Source: Photobacterium sp. SKA34 (GTDB lineage Bacteria; Pseudomonadota; Gammaproteobacteria; Enterobacterales; Vibrionaceae). From it: a stretch of DNA of 64,000 bases. This document shows positions 10,149 to 20,129 of this stretch, piece by piece. The notes below the pieces were generated by a model. The model was not told the origin of the DNA and did not search any database. It worked only from the letters and a program-made list of their open reading frames with translations. Numbering within the stretch: the stretch's first letter is position 1; each line of letters opens with the position of its first letter. The position numbers and the translations under genes were made by a program. Location of the stretch: NCBI RefSeq assembly GCF_000153325.1, contig NZ_CH724144.1, positions 62,001 through 126,000 of the forward strand, read 5' to 3'.

Positions 10149-11543
10149 TTATTTCTCTTCCAACGTATCAGTTGTTGCAGGAAGAGTTAAAGCATCATTT
10201 TTAGTAACGAGTTTGATTAAAAATAATACTGGAATACCTATTAATGCGGTGGTTAGGAAAAAGATGTTATAGCCGAAATGGTCGACATAAACGCCAGAGA
10301 ATCCCGCAATAAATTTAGGAAAAAGTAGCATGATAGAGCTAAATAATGCGTACTGGGTTGCAGAGAAAGCCACATTGGTTAAGCTAGACATAAAGGTAAT
10401 GAAAGCTGCTGTTGCAATACCAGCACCTAAATTATCTGCTGAAATAACTAAAGTTAACATCTCGAGGTTATTACCAACATAGGTAAATACCATAAACAAC
10501 AGATTGGTAATTGCAGATAATAAAGCGCCTAAGGCAAGAATGCGTAAGGTGCCAAATTTACTGACAAGAATGCCGCCTAAACCAGCCCCCACTAAGGTCA
10601 TGATCACACCAAAAACTTTTGATATTGATGCTACTTCACTCTTGGTAAACCCCATATCAACGTAGAATGCATTCGACATAACACCCATCACCACATCAGA
10701 AATGCGATAACAACTAATGAGTAATAAGATCAGTAGTGCATTTTTACCATAGCGCTGAAAGAAGTCTTGGAAAGGCATGACGACAGCGGTATAAAACCAC
10801 GCCGCGAGCCTTGCTTGTTTTTTACCGATCCCTTTCTGCTGTAATTTTTGTTGATAATCATGTTCGATTTTTTGAATCGATGAGCTGTCGATTTTTGGCT
10901 CTTTAACAAAGAGAGTGGTGATCACGCCAATTAACATCATACCAGCCATGATAAAGTAAGCTGCTTTCCAGCCAGCTGGATCATAACCACTATCAGAACC
11001 AAACCACGCAGCAAAAGCCAGTGCGCCAGCACCCGCCATGATCATAGCTAATCGATAGCCTGCCATATAGGTTGCAGATAATGCAGCTTGTAAACGCACG
11101 GTAGCAAGTTCAATACGAAATGCATCAATGACGATATCTTGAGTCGCAGAAGCAAAGGCGACAACAATCGCAAATAAAGCAAATTGAATAAGATCGGTTT
11201 GTGGGTTGCTGGTCGCCATGCCGCACAGAGATAAAATAATGATCAGCTGCGAAAATAACATCCAGCCACGACGTCGACCAAATAATCGAGAAAAAATGGG
11301 CAAAGGAAAACGGTCAACCAACGGTGACCATGCCCATTTGAAGCCATAAGCAAGGGCTACCCAACTGAAAAAACCGATACTGGTTCGGCTAACATCAGCT
11401 TCTCGTAACCAGAATGAAAGGGTGCCAAAGACTAATAAAATAGGTAAGCCGGAGGAGAACCCTAGCGCGAACATGATCAGTGCTTTGGGGTTTAAATACA
11501 CACGCCAACCGGTGGTATTATTTTGTTGTATGGCTTTGTCCAT
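10149..11543 (-). CDS. ampG: muropeptide permease AmpG
   Basis: Inner-membrane MFS permease that imports GlcNAc-anhydroMurNAc peptides for cell-wall recycling. About a dozen hydrophobic segments are visible, with LMFALGFSSGLPILL-like TM1 and the conserved WSPLVDRFPLP segment in the first loop region. The start at 11543 (MDKAIQQ) has a GAGGA site just upstream; an in-frame codon at 11561 would add six residues. 464 residues, within the family range. The 319-bp gap to ompK holds only the ompK promoter region. Confidence 0.93.
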   Translation of the reverse strand: MDKAIQQNNTTGWRVYLNPKALIMFALGFSSGLPILLVFGTLSFWLREADVSRTSIGFFSWVALAYGFKWAWSPLVDRFPLPIFSRLFGRRRGWMLFSQLIIILSLCGMATSNPQTDLIQFALFAIVVAFASATQDIVIDAFRIELATVRLQAALSATYMAGYRLAMIMAGAGALAFAAWFGSDSGYDPAGWKAAYFIMAGMMLIGVITTLFVKEPKIDSSSIQKIEHDYQQKLQQKGIGKKQARLAAWFYTAVVMPFQDFFQRYGKNALLILLLISCYRISDVVMGVMSNAFYVDMGFTKSEVASISKVFGVIMTLVGAGLGGILVSKFGTLRILALGALLSAITNLLFMVFTYVGNNLEMLTLVISADNLGAGIATAAFITFMSSLTNVAFSATQYALFSSIMLLFPKFIAGFSGVYVDHFGYNIFFLTTALIGIPVLFLIKLVTKNDALTLPATTDTLEEK

Positions 11544-11725
11544 ATTTTCCTCGTAACACAAGTATCGATGGTTGATACTTAGTAAAGTATAAAACTGTTA
11601 TTTTTTCTTTATAAATCAGATCTTAGCAGCAATAAGTTCAGTATGCATTGCTTCATTATCAATTCGACAACAACTTGTGCTGTTAATTCATAAACCGTAA
11701 AGGAGTTATATTTGAGGGCGAATAT

Positions 11726-12094
11726 TTAAGGACGCTGGATCTGTGTTAGTTCAGGGCAAGGGGCAAGATTGAGCAAGTAATAAGCGTGATTGGTGATTTT
11801 TTGTTGAAAATATATATTGCCTAGTAATTGATAATCTTCTAGTTGTACTACGTATTGAAGTAATAGCCAAAAAGCAGCTTCATAATCATCTATTGGATCT
11901 TTATCCGCTATATTCATGTCCCACCACTGTGCAAGACATTCATTGGCATCATTTTTTAGATGATAAAAAGAGAGATTACCCTCAATAGTTGCAATAGTGG
12001 ACAAAGCAAAAGAAGGGGCTTGCTCAAAAATAAACTGCTGAATGCGTTTATTTTGACGATGATAAACAGAAGGTTGATAGATAGGTGTGATCAT
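11726..12094 (-). CDS. hypothetical protein
   Basis: A 122-residue soluble protein that I do not recognise. It is rich in Tyr, Gln and Leu, has no signal peptide and no membrane helix, and contains CLAQWWDMN and DDYEAAFWLLLQYVVQLEDYQLL, which suggests a mostly helical fold. I choose the ATG at 12094 because the longer frame would begin with a TTG at 12136. Its ribosome-binding site lies in the 3' arm of an 11-bp hairpin beginning 7 bases after the ppiA stop. This suggests it is translated by coupling to ppiA as the last gene of yajG-ppiA-this gene. Confidence 0.7.
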   Translation of the reverse strand: MITPIYQPSVYHRQNKRIQQFIFEQAPSFALSTIATIEGNLSFYHLKNDANECLAQWWDMNIADKDPIDDYEAAFWLLLQYVVQLEDYQLLGNIYFQQKITNHAYYLLNLAPCPELTQIQRP

Positions 12095-12096
12095 GT

Positions 12097-12130
12097 ACGT
12101 CACCTGTACTTGATTGCGCACAGGTGACGT
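12097..12130 (-). promoter_or_regulatory. hairpin sequestering a ribosome-binding site
   Basis: Perfect 11-bp inverted repeat ACGTCACCTGT / ACAGGTGACGT with a 12-base loop. On the minus-strand mRNA the 3' arm contains the AGGTG Shine-Dalgarno, two bases before the ATG at 12094, while the 5' arm starts 7 bases after the ppiA stop codon. There is no T run, so it is not a terminator. Confidence 0.7.
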
Positions 12131-12137
12131 AATCAAT

Positions 12138-12689
12138 TTATTTAATAACTTTCATTGATTCAATGATTATAGGTTGCTGAGGTACATCTTGCATACCCGT
12201 TGCACGATTAGAGCCCGTTGGAATTTTTGCCATATCTTGCACAACAGAAAAACCTTTAACCACTTTACCAAATACCGCATAACCTGGGTTATTACCTGCG
12301 GCATTTAAAAATGCATTGTCTTTATAGTTAATAAAGAATTGGTTAGTCGCAGAATTTGGATTTTGCGTACGTGCCATAGCAACAGTAGCGGAATCGTTTT
12401 TCAATCCATTACTTGCTTCGTTTTTAATCGGAGCATGGGTTGGACGTTTTACCATGTCTTTATCAAAACCACCGCCTTGAGCCATAAAGCCTGGGATAAC
12501 ACGATGGAAAATAGTTCCGTTGTAGTTGCCTTCTTCAACATAGCGTAAGAAGTTTTTACTACTAATTGGGGCTTTTTCTTCATTTAGTTGGATAGTAAAA
12601 TCCCCTAAATTTGTTGTCACTAAGACCTGTGTTGCTGCACTGACAGGTAAAGCGATAAGTAAACATAGCGCAAGTAAAAAACGTGTCAT
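12138..12689 (-). CDS. ppiA: periplasmic peptidyl-prolyl cis-trans isomerase A
   Basis: Cyclophilin-type prolyl isomerase. A signal peptide (MTRFLLALCLLIALPVSAA) directs it to the periplasm. The cyclophilin core shows FHRVIPGFMAQGGGF, TVAMARTQNPNSATNQFFIN and FGKVVKG. 183 residues, slightly shorter than E. coli PpiA. Its ATG overlaps the yajG stop (TAATG), and a coupled hypothetical gene follows. Confidence 0.94.
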   Translation of the reverse strand: MTRFLLALCLLIALPVSAATQVLVTTNLGDFTIQLNEEKAPISSKNFLRYVEEGNYNGTIFHRVIPGFMAQGGGFDKDMVKRPTHAPIKNEASNGLKNDSATVAMARTQNPNSATNQFFINYKDNAFLNAAGNNPGYAVFGKVVKGFSVVQDMAKIPTGSNRATGMQDVPQQPIIIESMKVIK

Positions 12690-13258
12690 TAAACATTCTC
12701 CGTTAAGTATTGATGCAATTCGCCATCTTTGGCGATCTCTTTAAGCACTGAATTCATCATTTTCTCTAAGCTTTGTGCTATTTCTTCGCGTGTTACTTTG
12801 AAGGCTTCCTGCTTGGTGGAGCGAGCAGAATATTTTTTACTAAATGTCCCTTTTGGTGTAGTGACAACGAGTTCAATTTGAAGCTGACTTTCGATATCGT
12901 GTTTAACTAAACCTTGGGTGACTTTTACCAATGCTTGTTGAATATTTACAGCAATATTTGATGATGCTGAAGGGTCTACTGAGATCCCCTCGCTCGCAAA
13001 CTGTTTCGTTAATGCAGCTTGAAAACTTGAAGCAATATTGTCAGTAGGTTGAAATTCTTCAACATTGTTTGCACCGTTATCGATAATAGCAATATAGTTA
13101 TGATCACGATCATCTTTACTAGATAGTTGAACCGTAAGGTTTGATGTCACTTGTTGTGACATAACAGGGGTTAAGGTCAAATCGAGTGGTGGTTGTGCTG
13201 GACGACTTGCACATGCACTTAATAATAACGCTGTCGCTATCACAATATATTTTTTCAT
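12689..13258 (-). CDS. yajG: YajG family lipoprotein
   Basis: Uncharacterised lipoprotein of the YajG family; in enterobacteria yajG sits next to ampG and bolA, as here. The start at 13258 (MKKYIVIATALLLSACAS) gives a lipoprotein signal with lipobox LSAC; a GGAG site precedes it. The mature part (about 170 residues) includes FQAALTKQFASEGISV and a C-terminal helix EEIAQSLEKMMNSVLKEIA. Function unknown. Stop and ppiA start overlap by one base. Confidence 0.88.
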   Translation of the reverse strand: MKKYIVIATALLLSACASRPAQPPLDLTLTPVMSQQVTSNLTVQLSSKDDRDHNYIAIIDNGANNVEEFQPTDNIASSFQAALTKQFASEGISVDPSASSNIAVNIQQALVKVTQGLVKHDIESQLQIELVVTTPKGTFSKKYSARSTKQEAFKVTREEIAQSLEKMMNSVLKEIAKDGELHQYLTENV

Positions 13259-13356
13259 GCTCTCCATTTCCTTGTAGTTATTGTTTAAATATAAACGAAA
13301 AATCAATGTCGTATTAAATATCACAGGCAATAAATTAACGTCATAAACAGGTTAGA

Positions 13357-14481
13357 TTATTTTGACGATTGTAAAACCACAAACTTATTACTTTGGCCGA
13401 TAAGTTTTACATTACCAAAGACACGTTTTAGTTTTTCATGGTAACCCAATTGCCTATTCCCGATCACGATCAGCTCGCCACCTTGACGTAATACTCGTTG
13501 TGCATCGCAGAACATTTGCCAAGCAATATGATCAGTAACCGTATTTTGCTGGTGGAAAGGAGGATTACATAAGACTAAGTCGGCACTATCAAGGGGGAAG
13601 TTATCTAAACAGTTAGCTGTTACTACTTGCAATTGCTTAGGGTTTTCTAAGTTTAAATCAGCATTTTCACGGCATGATGCTGTCGCCATGAAGCTTTCAT
13701 CGACACAAACAACGCTAGCTTGTGGGTTTAATTGTGCAGTTTTAATACCTATTACCCCATTACCACAACCAAGATCGATAATGTCTTTATACTTTTTGTC
13801 TTGTGGAATGAAGTCTAGCAGTAAACGACCACCAATATCTAAGCTATCACTAGAAAATACATTGGCGTGGTTAGTGATTGTTAACTTATGCTCAGGCACA
13901 TCCCATTGTGTAGGGCGGGGTAGGGGCTTTGCTAAGTTAGGATTGGTTTTACAAAATATTAATCGTGCTTTTTTAACGGCTAGTGATGTTTTGGTCTCAC
14001 CTAAAAACTTTTCAAATAGTTTTAAGGTTGAAGAGTGAATCTCTTTTACTTTACCTGCTGCAATAATGGTGCAGTCTGCAGGAAGTAAGTGACACAATTG
14101 TTGTAATTGCCAGCTTAGTAACCGGTTGTTTTTAGGCTGCTTTAGCAAAACTAACTGAGGGTTTTTAGGCAAACCTGAAAGACAGTCAACAATATTAATC
14201 ATTGGTAATTGGTTGTTTTCCAAGTTAGCAATAAATGCCTGTTTAGAGACAAAAGAATCCGTCACACTGGTGACCGGTGCTTGATTTGAAAACCAGCAAC
14301 TCAATGCGCCAAAGCTATCGTTCATGATAAGAATTGGACGTTCAGGGTCGAGTTCCAGATCGTGGCAATAATTGATCAGATACTCATCGCCAGCATCCCA
14401 TGCTTGCAGAGTTTCATTTTTCCTTACTGGAAAACGAGATAGCGATAGAGTACGTTGGTGTAAGGTTAGCTCTGGTTTCAT
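13357..14481 (-). CDS. rlmG: 23S rRNA (guanine(1835)-N(2))-methyltransferase
   Basis: SAM-dependent methyltransferase acting on G1835 of 23S rRNA. It consists of two tandem Rossmann-like domains: a degenerate N-terminal one (AWDAGDEYLINY at about 27-38) and a catalytic C-terminal one with IDLGCGNGVIGI (motif I), VVCVDESFMA (motif II) and the N2-guanine motif NPPFHQQ. Over its length it follows E. coli RlmG closely (HANVFSSDSLDIGGR). 374 residues. Divergent from bolA. Confidence 0.94.
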   Translation of the reverse strand: MKPELTLHQRTLSLSRFPVRKNETLQAWDAGDEYLINYCHDLELDPERPILIMNDSFGALSCWFSNQAPVTSVTDSFVSKQAFIANLENNQLPMINIVDCLSGLPKNPQLVLLKQPKNNRLLSWQLQQLCHLLPADCTIIAAGKVKEIHSSTLKLFEKFLGETKTSLAVKKARLIFCKTNPNLAKPLPRPTQWDVPEHKLTITNHANVFSSDSLDIGGRLLLDFIPQDKKYKDIIDLGCGNGVIGIKTAQLNPQASVVCVDESFMATASCRENADLNLENPKQLQVVTANCLDNFPLDSADLVLCNPPFHQQNTVTDHIAWQMFCDAQRVLRQGGELIVIGNRQLGYHEKLKRVFGNVKLIGQSNKFVVLQSSK

Positions 14482-14624
14482 TGCGGATAACTTTCAGGTA
14501 TGTTTACAAATAGTCGGCTATTTTCGCAGAACACCACGCGAGTGCAAAGGAAATACGACATTAAAATAACAATAAAGTCGAGAAGGTTTGGCAATAAGTC
14601 GCGATATTGCGAGCGGAGGTAAAT

Positions 14625-14936
14625 ATGATTCAACAACGTATCGAACATAAACTGCATGATGCGTTTGCACCTAAGCATTTAGAAGTGCTTAATGAAAGTC
14701 ACATGCATAATGTGCCCCCAGGCTCTGAGAGTCACTTTAAAGTTGTCGTTGTAAGTGATCAATTTAATGACCAGCGTTTAATTGCAAGACACCGTGCTAT
14801 CAATAGCGTATTGGCCGATGAATTAGCAAATCATATTCATGCTCTAGCGATTCACACTTACACTGAAGCAGAGTGGTCTGAATTAATGGCAGCACCGGCA
14901 TCACCATCTTGTCGTGGTGGCTCACAAATTGGATAA
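14625..14936 (+). CDS. bolA: BolA family protein
   Basis: BolA is a small transcriptional regulator/monothiol-glutaredoxin partner linked to morphology and stationary phase. The 103-residue product contains [21 protein letters not shown] and [13 protein letters not shown], including the conserved His residues used for Fe-S binding with Grx4. Start at 14625 follows a strong GGAGG; an in-frame codon at 14607 lies upstream of that site. Followed by a terminator. Confidence 0.95.
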   Translation: MIQQRIEHKLHDAFAPKHLEVLNESHMHNVPPGSESHFKVVVVSDQFNDQRLIARHRAINSVLADELANHIHALAIHTYTEAEWSELMAAPASPSCRGGSQIG

Positions 14937-14956
14937 TTACTGAAATGTATTAAATA

Positions 14957-14986
14957 AAAGGTCGTGTTATAACGGCCTTTTTTATT
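14957..14986 (+). terminator. rho-independent terminator after bolA
   Basis: AAAGG-CGT / ACG-CCTTT stem-loop followed by TTTTTTATT, 20 bp after the bolA stop. Confidence 0.75.
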
Positions 14987-14989
14987 ATT

Positions 14990-15508
14990 TGTCGGTAATA
15001 TAAAACTGAGTGCGAATCTATAAACAACATCTAAATTTGTTAAAAACTATCTGTGCGGTCAATGTTTAATCGTATTTATGGGTGATATTTTAAATAATAC
15101 TCATTTGTTAACGTTATGTATTTATTTGATTATTTCAATAAAAGTGATGATGACATTTTTGTTAAAAACATGCCTGTAAATAAATGCAAGGTTGATTGGC
15201 ATTATTTTCAATAAGTGTGCGCTTTGTCAAACTTATTAAGTTATTAAACTATTGCGCTTCAATTGTTGCTTGGTTTTCAGTCGGAATCGCGCGTATTGGC
15301 ATAGAAAAAACAAAGCAATTAATGGTAGAATCGCCGCCTTGAAAAACTACTTGCCGCTAATGTTTGTGGTGAAGTGGTTAACTAGATGTTGCGGTATTGG
15401 TGCTTTGCGAGTGAAATTAACTTGTAGACCGATTTCGAACTGTAAAAAGTCGTGTCTTAATTGCGCAATAGAAAATTCTTTTTTCCCTTTAATGTAGTGC
15501 AAGTGCGT
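14990..15508. other. nqr upstream region
   Basis: About 520 AT-rich bases upstream of nqrA with no convincing gene. It must contain the nqr promoter; the stretch around 15320-15345 has a -10-like TAGAAT. A short plus-strand open frame from 15252 has no ribosome-binding site or recognisable content and I do not call it. Confidence 0.4.
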
Positions 15509-16849
15509 ATGATTACAATAAAAAAGGGTTTGGATATCCCAATTTCAGGGACTCCTACCCAGGCGATACATGATGGTAATGCCATCTCTAAAGTCGCCTT
15601 GCTTGGCGAAGAATATGTTGGTATGCGTCCTACAATGCATGCTCGCGTAGGGGATGTAGTGAAAAAAGGTCAGATTCTTTTTGAAGATAAAAAGAACCCT
15701 GGCGTTAAGTTCACTGCTCCAGCTAGTGGCAAGGTAGCGGAAATTAACCGTGGTGCTAAGCGCATTCTTCAATCTGTAGTAATTGATGTCGAAGGCGATG
15801 AGCAAATCACATTTAACAAGTATGAGTCAGCTCAACTAGCTCAACTTGATCGTGCCGTTGTTGTCGAACAATTGGTTGAGTCAGGTATGTGGACTGCGCT
15901 TCGTACGCGTCCATTTAGTAAGGTTCCAGCTGTTGGATCTGAGTCTCAAGCTATTTTTGTGACAGCTATGGATACTAATCCATTGGCTGCTAATCCAGAA
16001 GTTATCATCAATGAACAAAGTGATGCTTTCATTGCAGGTTTGACGGTTCTTTCTCGTCTAACTAGCGGTAAAGTTTACGTTTGTAAATCTGGTGCTAGTC
16101 TTCCGCGTTCATCTGAAGCTAATGTTGAAGAGCACGTATTTAACGGTCCGCACCCAGCGGGTCTTGTTGGTACGCACATTCACATGCTTTATGGTGCAGA
16201 TGCAAATAATACTGCTTGGGGTATTAATTACCAAGACGTTATTGCGTTCGGTAAGTTATTCCTAACAGGTGAGCTATACACAGATCGCGTTATTTCTCTT
16301 GCAGGTCCTGTTGTTAATAAGCCGCGTCTAGTGCGTACTCGCATTGGTGCTGCTATTGAGCAACTGACTGATTCAGAAATGATGCCGGGTCAACTACGTG
16401 TTCTTTCTGGTTCAGTGCTTAACGGCTTAAAAGCAGATGGTCCACATGCATACCTTGGTCGCTATCACCTACAAGTGTCGGCGTTACGTGAAGGCTATGA
16501 AAAAGAATTCATGGGCTGGATCGTACCTGGTAAAAACAAATTTTCTGTAACTCGTACATTCTTAAGCCAGTTCTTCCCTGGTCAGTTGTTCAACATGACA
16601 ACAACAACGAATGGTTCTGAGCGTTCAATGGTGCCTATCGGTAATTACGAAAAAGTAATGCCACTAGATATCGAGCCGACATTACTGCTTCGTGATCTAT
16701 GTGCTGGTGATTCAGACAGCGCGCAACAACTTGGTGCATTAGAACTAGATGAAGAAGATCTAGCACTATGTACATTTGTTTGCCCTGGTAAGTATGAGTT
16801 TGGTCCATTGCTACGTGAGTGCTTGGACAAAATTGAGAAGGAAGGGTAA
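15509..16849 (+). CDS. nqrA: Na+-translocating NADH:quinone reductase subunit A
   Basis: Subunit A of Na+-NQR, the peripheral quinone-associated subunit. The start [14 protein letters not shown] at 15509 matches Vibrio NqrA, giving 446 residues, the usual size. An N-terminal barrel-sandwich-like region ([29 protein letters not shown]) and the C-terminal [20 protein letters not shown] are visible. First gene of nqrABCDEF; nqrB starts four bases after its stop. Confidence 0.97.
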   Translation: MITIKKGLDIPISGTPTQAIHDGNAISKVALLGEEYVGMRPTMHARVGDVVKKGQILFEDKKNPGVKFTAPASGKVAEINRGAKRILQSVVIDVEGDEQITFNKYESAQLAQLDRAVVVEQLVESGMWTALRTRPFSKVPAVGSESQAIFVTAMDTNPLAANPEVIINEQSDAFIAGLTVLSRLTSGKVYVCKSGASLPRSSEANVEEHVFNGPHPAGLVGTHIHMLYGADANNTAWGINYQDVIAFGKLFLTGELYTDRVISLAGPVVNKPRLVRTRIGAAIEQLTDSEMMPGQLRVLSGSVLNGLKADGPHAYLGRYHLQVSALREGYEKEFMGWIVPGKNKFSVTRTFLSQFFPGQLFNMTTTTNGSERSMVPIGNYEKVMPLDIEPTLLLRDLCAGDSDSAQQLGALELDEEDLALCTFVCPGKYEFGPLLRECLDKIEKEG

Positions 16850-16852
16850 TTC

Positions 16853-18097
16853 ATGGGTCTCAAGAATTTCCTCGAAGATATTGAACATCACTTTGAACCA
16901 GGTGGTAAGCATGAACGTTGGTTTGCGCTATATGAAGCGTTTGCAACAATCATGTACACACCAGGTCAAGTAACGCGTACTTCTGCACACGTTCGTGACA
17001 GCATAGACCTTAAGCGCCTGATGATCATGGTTTGGCTTGCGGTTTTCCCAGCAATGTTCTGGGGTATGTACAACGTAGGTGATCAGGCTATTGCTGGTCT
17101 TAATCACTTATACACAGCAGATAAGCTAACAGCAATTATTGCTGCAGATTGGCATTACTGGTTTACTCAAATGCTAGGCGGAACATTATCCGTTGATGCA
17201 GGTTGGGGCAGTAAGATGCTGCTTGGTGCAACCTATTTCCTACCTATCTACGCAGTAGTATTTGCTGTGGGTGGTTTCTGGGAAGTGTTGTTCTGTATGG
17301 TGCGTAAGCATGAAGTTAACGAAGGTTTCTTTGTAACTTCTATTCTTTTCGCCTTGATTGTTCCACCTACATTACCGCTTTGGCAGGCAGCACTAGGTAT
17401 TACCTTTGGTGTTGTAGTCGCAAAAGAAATTTTTGGTGGCACTGGTCGTAACTTCCTTAACCCTGCACTTGCAGGTCGTGCGTTCCTATTCTTCGCATAC
17501 CCAGCTCAGATCTCTGGTGATCTAGTTTGGACTGCGGCGGATGGTTTCTCTGGTGCGACTCCGCTAAGTCAGTGGGCTCAAGGTGGTGAAGCAGGTGTTG
17601 TTAACACTGTCGCTGGTCAAACAATTACTTGGATGGACGCGTTCATCGGTCACATCCCAGGTTCTATTGGTGAAGTATCAACATTAGCTATCCTGATCGG
17701 CGGTGCATTCATCGTTGTTATGGGTATTGCTTCATGGCGTATTATTGCCGGTACGATGATCGGTATGATTGCAGCAGCAACGCTATTTAATATCATTGGT
17801 TCTGATACGAACCCAATGTTCAGCATGCCTTGGCAGTGGCACCTAGTATTAGGTGGTTTTGCATTTGGTATGATGTTCATGGCAACTGATCCTGTTTCTG
17901 CAGCGTTTACCAACAAAGCAAAATGGTGGTATGGCGCATTGATCGGTGCAATGGCTGTGATGGTTCGTGTTGTTAACCCAGCGTACCCAGAAGGCATGAT
18001 GCTAGCGATTCTATTCGCTAACTTATTTGCACCTCTATTTGACAACCTAGTTGTTCAAGGCAATATCAAACGGAGACTGGCTCGACATGGCAAGTAA
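16853..18097 (+). CDS. nqrB: Na+-translocating NADH:quinone reductase subunit B
   Basis: Integral membrane subunit with about ten helices that takes part in Na+ transport and carries riboflavin and a covalently bound FMN. The FMN attachment site is the Thr in [12 protein letters not shown] (about residue 236). 414 residues as in Vibrio. The end of the gene overlaps nqrC by 11 bases. Confidence 0.97.
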   Translation: MGLKNFLEDIEHHFEPGGKHERWFALYEAFATIMYTPGQVTRTSAHVRDSIDLKRLMIMVWLAVFPAMFWGMYNVGDQAIAGLNHLYTADKLTAIIAADWHYWFTQMLGGTLSVDAGWGSKMLLGATYFLPIYAVVFAVGGFWEVLFCMVRKHEVNEGFFVTSILFALIVPPTLPLWQAALGITFGVVVAKEIFGGTGRNFLNPALAGRAFLFFAYPAQISGDLVWTAADGFSGATPLSQWAQGGEAGVVNTVAGQTITWMDAFIGHIPGSIGEVSTLAILIGGAFIVVMGIASWRIIAGTMIGMIAAATLFNIIGSDTNPMFSMPWQWHLVLGGFAFGMMFMATDPVSAAFTNKAKWWYGALIGAMAVMVRVVNPAYPEGMMLAILFANLFAPLFDNLVVQGNIKRRLARHGK

Positions 18098-18878
18098 TAA
18101 AGATAGCATGAAAAGAACGCTGCTTTTTGTTGTTGTATTGAGCCTAGTGTGTTCAATCATCGTATCAGTAGCAGCTGTTTCATTACGCCCTAAGCAAGAA
18201 GAAAATGCGGTACTTGACGTACAGCGTAATATTCTTTCTGTAGCAGGTTTGCTAACACCAACAACCAACATTCAAGAAACATACGGTAAGTTCATCGAGC
18301 CTAAACTTGTTGATATTAAAACGGGTACTTATGTTTCTGAAGTTGATGGTCAAACTGCAGCACAATACAACCAGCGTACGGCTTCGAAAGATCCAACTGA
18401 ATCTACTAAGCTCCCAGCTAACGAAGATTTAGCGAAGATCATTCGTCGTGCGAACGTGGCAACTGTATACCTTGTTAAAGATGCAGCTGATCAAACAACC
18501 AAAGTTATCTTACCTATCCACGGTAACGGTCTATGGTCAATGATGTACGCATTTGTTGCTGTTGAAATGGACGGTAACACTGTTGACGGTATCACTTACT
18601 ACGAGCAAGGTGAAACTCCAGGATTGGGTGGTGAAGTTGAAAACCCAACATGGCGTGACAAATTTGTTGGTAAGAAGTTGTACGACATGAACTTCAAGCC
18701 TGCAATTAAGATTGTTAAAGGTGGCGCGCCAGCGGGTAGCGAACACGGTGTTGATGGTCTTTCTGGTGCAACATTAACAAGTAATGGTGTACAGCACACC
18801 TTCGACTTCTGGTTTGGTGCTCAAGGCTTCGGTCCTTACCTTGCTAAGCTACGTGCAGGAGATCTGAATAATGGCTGA
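18087..18878 (+). CDS. nqrC: Na+-translocating NADH:quinone reductase subunit C
   Basis: Membrane-anchored subunit with one N-terminal helix ([21 protein letters not shown]) and a periplasmic FMN domain. The covalent FMN is attached by ApbE to the Thr in [10 protein letters not shown] (about residue 229). Start chosen at 18087 ([11 protein letters not shown]) as in other NqrC proteins; 263 residues. It overlaps nqrD by eight bases. Confidence 0.96.
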   Translation: MASNKDSMKRTLLFVVVLSLVCSIIVSVAAVSLRPKQEENAVLDVQRNILSVAGLLTPTTNIQETYGKFIEPKLVDIKTGTYVSEVDGQTAAQYNQRTASKDPTESTKLPANEDLAKIIRRANVATVYLVKDAADQTTKVILPIHGNGLWSMMYAFVAVEMDGNTVDGITYYEQGETPGLGGEVENPTWRDKFVGKKLYDMNFKPAIKIVKGGAPAGSEHGVDGLSGATLTSNGVQHTFDFWFGAQGFGPYLAKLRAGDLNNG

Positions 18879-19503
18879 TGTTAAAGAAATGAAAAAGATC
18901 CTATTTGGACCTTTTATTAGTAATAACCCAATCGCTCTTCAGATCCTTGGTGTATGTTCGGCGCTAGCGGTAACAACAAAGCTTGAAACAGCGTTTGTTA
19001 TGACAATTGCAGTAACGTTCGTAACTGCTTTTTCTAACTTTTTTGTTTCATTAGTACGTAATCAAATCCCGAATAGCGTGCGTATCATTGCTCAGATGGC
19101 AATTATCGCATCACTAGTAATTGTGGTAGATCAGGTACTAAAAGCGTACCTTTACGATATTTCTAAGCAATTATCTGTATTCGTGGCACTAATTATTACG
19201 AACTGTATTGTAATGGGTCGTGCAGAAGCATACGCAATGAAATCAGCACCACTTCCATCTTTCTTAGATGGTATTGGTAACGGTCTTGGTTATGGTTTCG
19301 TACTGATTACAGTTGCTTTCTTCCGTGAACTATTAGGTTCAGGTAAGTTATTCGGTATGCAAGTATTACCACTAACGTCTGATGGTGGTTGGTACCAGCC
19401 TAACGGTCTAATGCTGTTAGCTCCGTCTGCTTTCTTCCTGATTGGTTTCATGATCTGGATTATTCGTACTTTCCGTCCAGAACAAGTAGAAGCGAAGGAG
19501 TAA
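18871..19503 (+). CDS. nqrD: Na+-translocating NADH:quinone reductase subunit D
   Basis: Hydrophobic subunit with six helices; NqrD and NqrE are related (RnfE/RnfA-like) and form the inverted-repeat pair that binds an intramembrane iron centre through conserved Cys, here [12 protein letters not shown] and [13 protein letters not shown]. 210 residues. NqrM, encoded downstream, is needed to load this iron. Confidence 0.97.
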   Translation: MADVKEMKKILFGPFISNNPIALQILGVCSALAVTTKLETAFVMTIAVTFVTAFSNFFVSLVRNQIPNSVRIIAQMAIIASLVIVVDQVLKAYLYDISKQLSVFVALIITNCIVMGRAEAYAMKSAPLPSFLDGIGNGLGYGFVLITVAFFRELLGSGKLFGMQVLPLTSDGGWYQPNGLMLLAPSAFFLIGFMIWIIRTFRPEQVEAKE

Positions 19504-19510
19504 GGAGAAC

Positions 19511-20107
19511 ATGGAACATTATCTAAGCCTATTAGTTCGTTCGATCTTTATCGAGAACATGGCATTATCTTTCTTCTTAGGTATGTGTACATTCCTTGCG
19601 GTATCTAAGAAAGTTAAGACCTCGTTTGGTCTGGGTGTTGCAGTAATCGTAGTACTTACGATTGCTGTACCTGTAAACAACCTTGTTTACACGTACTTAT
19701 TGAAAGATGGTGCATTAGTTCAAGGTGTTGACCTTAGCTTCCTGAACTTTATTACATTCATCGGTGTTATTGCAGCGTTAGTACAGATCCTAGAAATGAT
19801 TCTAGATCGCTTCTTCCCGCCGCTATATAACGCACTAGGTATTTTCCTTCCGCTGATCACAGTTAACTGTGCAATCTTCGGTGGTGTATCGTTCATGGTA
19901 CAGCGTGATTACAACTTTGTAGAATCTATCGTATACGGCTTCGGCTCAGGTACGGGTTGGATGCTAGCGATTGTTGCACTTGCAGGTATTCGTGAAAAGA
20001 TGAAATATTCAGATGTACCGGCAGGTCTTCGTGGTTTAGGTATTACCTTTATCACCGTTGGTTTGATGGCGTTAGGCTTTATGTCTTTCTCTGGCGTACA
20101 ACTGTAA
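19511..20107 (+). CDS. nqrE: Na+-translocating NADH:quinone reductase subunit E
   Basis: Six-helix partner of NqrD. The conserved Cys segments are [14 protein letters not shown] and [14 protein letters not shown]. 198 residues. AGGAG ribosome-binding site just upstream; seven bases after the nqrD stop. Confidence 0.97.
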   Translation: MEHYLSLLVRSIFIENMALSFFLGMCTFLAVSKKVKTSFGLGVAVIVVLTIAVPVNNLVYTYLLKDGALVQGVDLSFLNFITFIGVIAALVQILEMILDRFFPPLYNALGIFLPLITVNCAIFGGVSFMVQRDYNFVESIVYGFGSGTGWMLAIVALAGIREKMKYSDVPAGLRGLGITFITVGLMALGFMSFSGVQL

Positions 20108-20129
20108 TCAGGATAAGTAAGGAATATCA

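Noticed and set aside
15252-15497. 81-codon open frame upstream of nqrA
   Set aside because: No ribosome-binding site, Cys/Arg-rich random-looking sequence; more likely promoter and leader of nqr.
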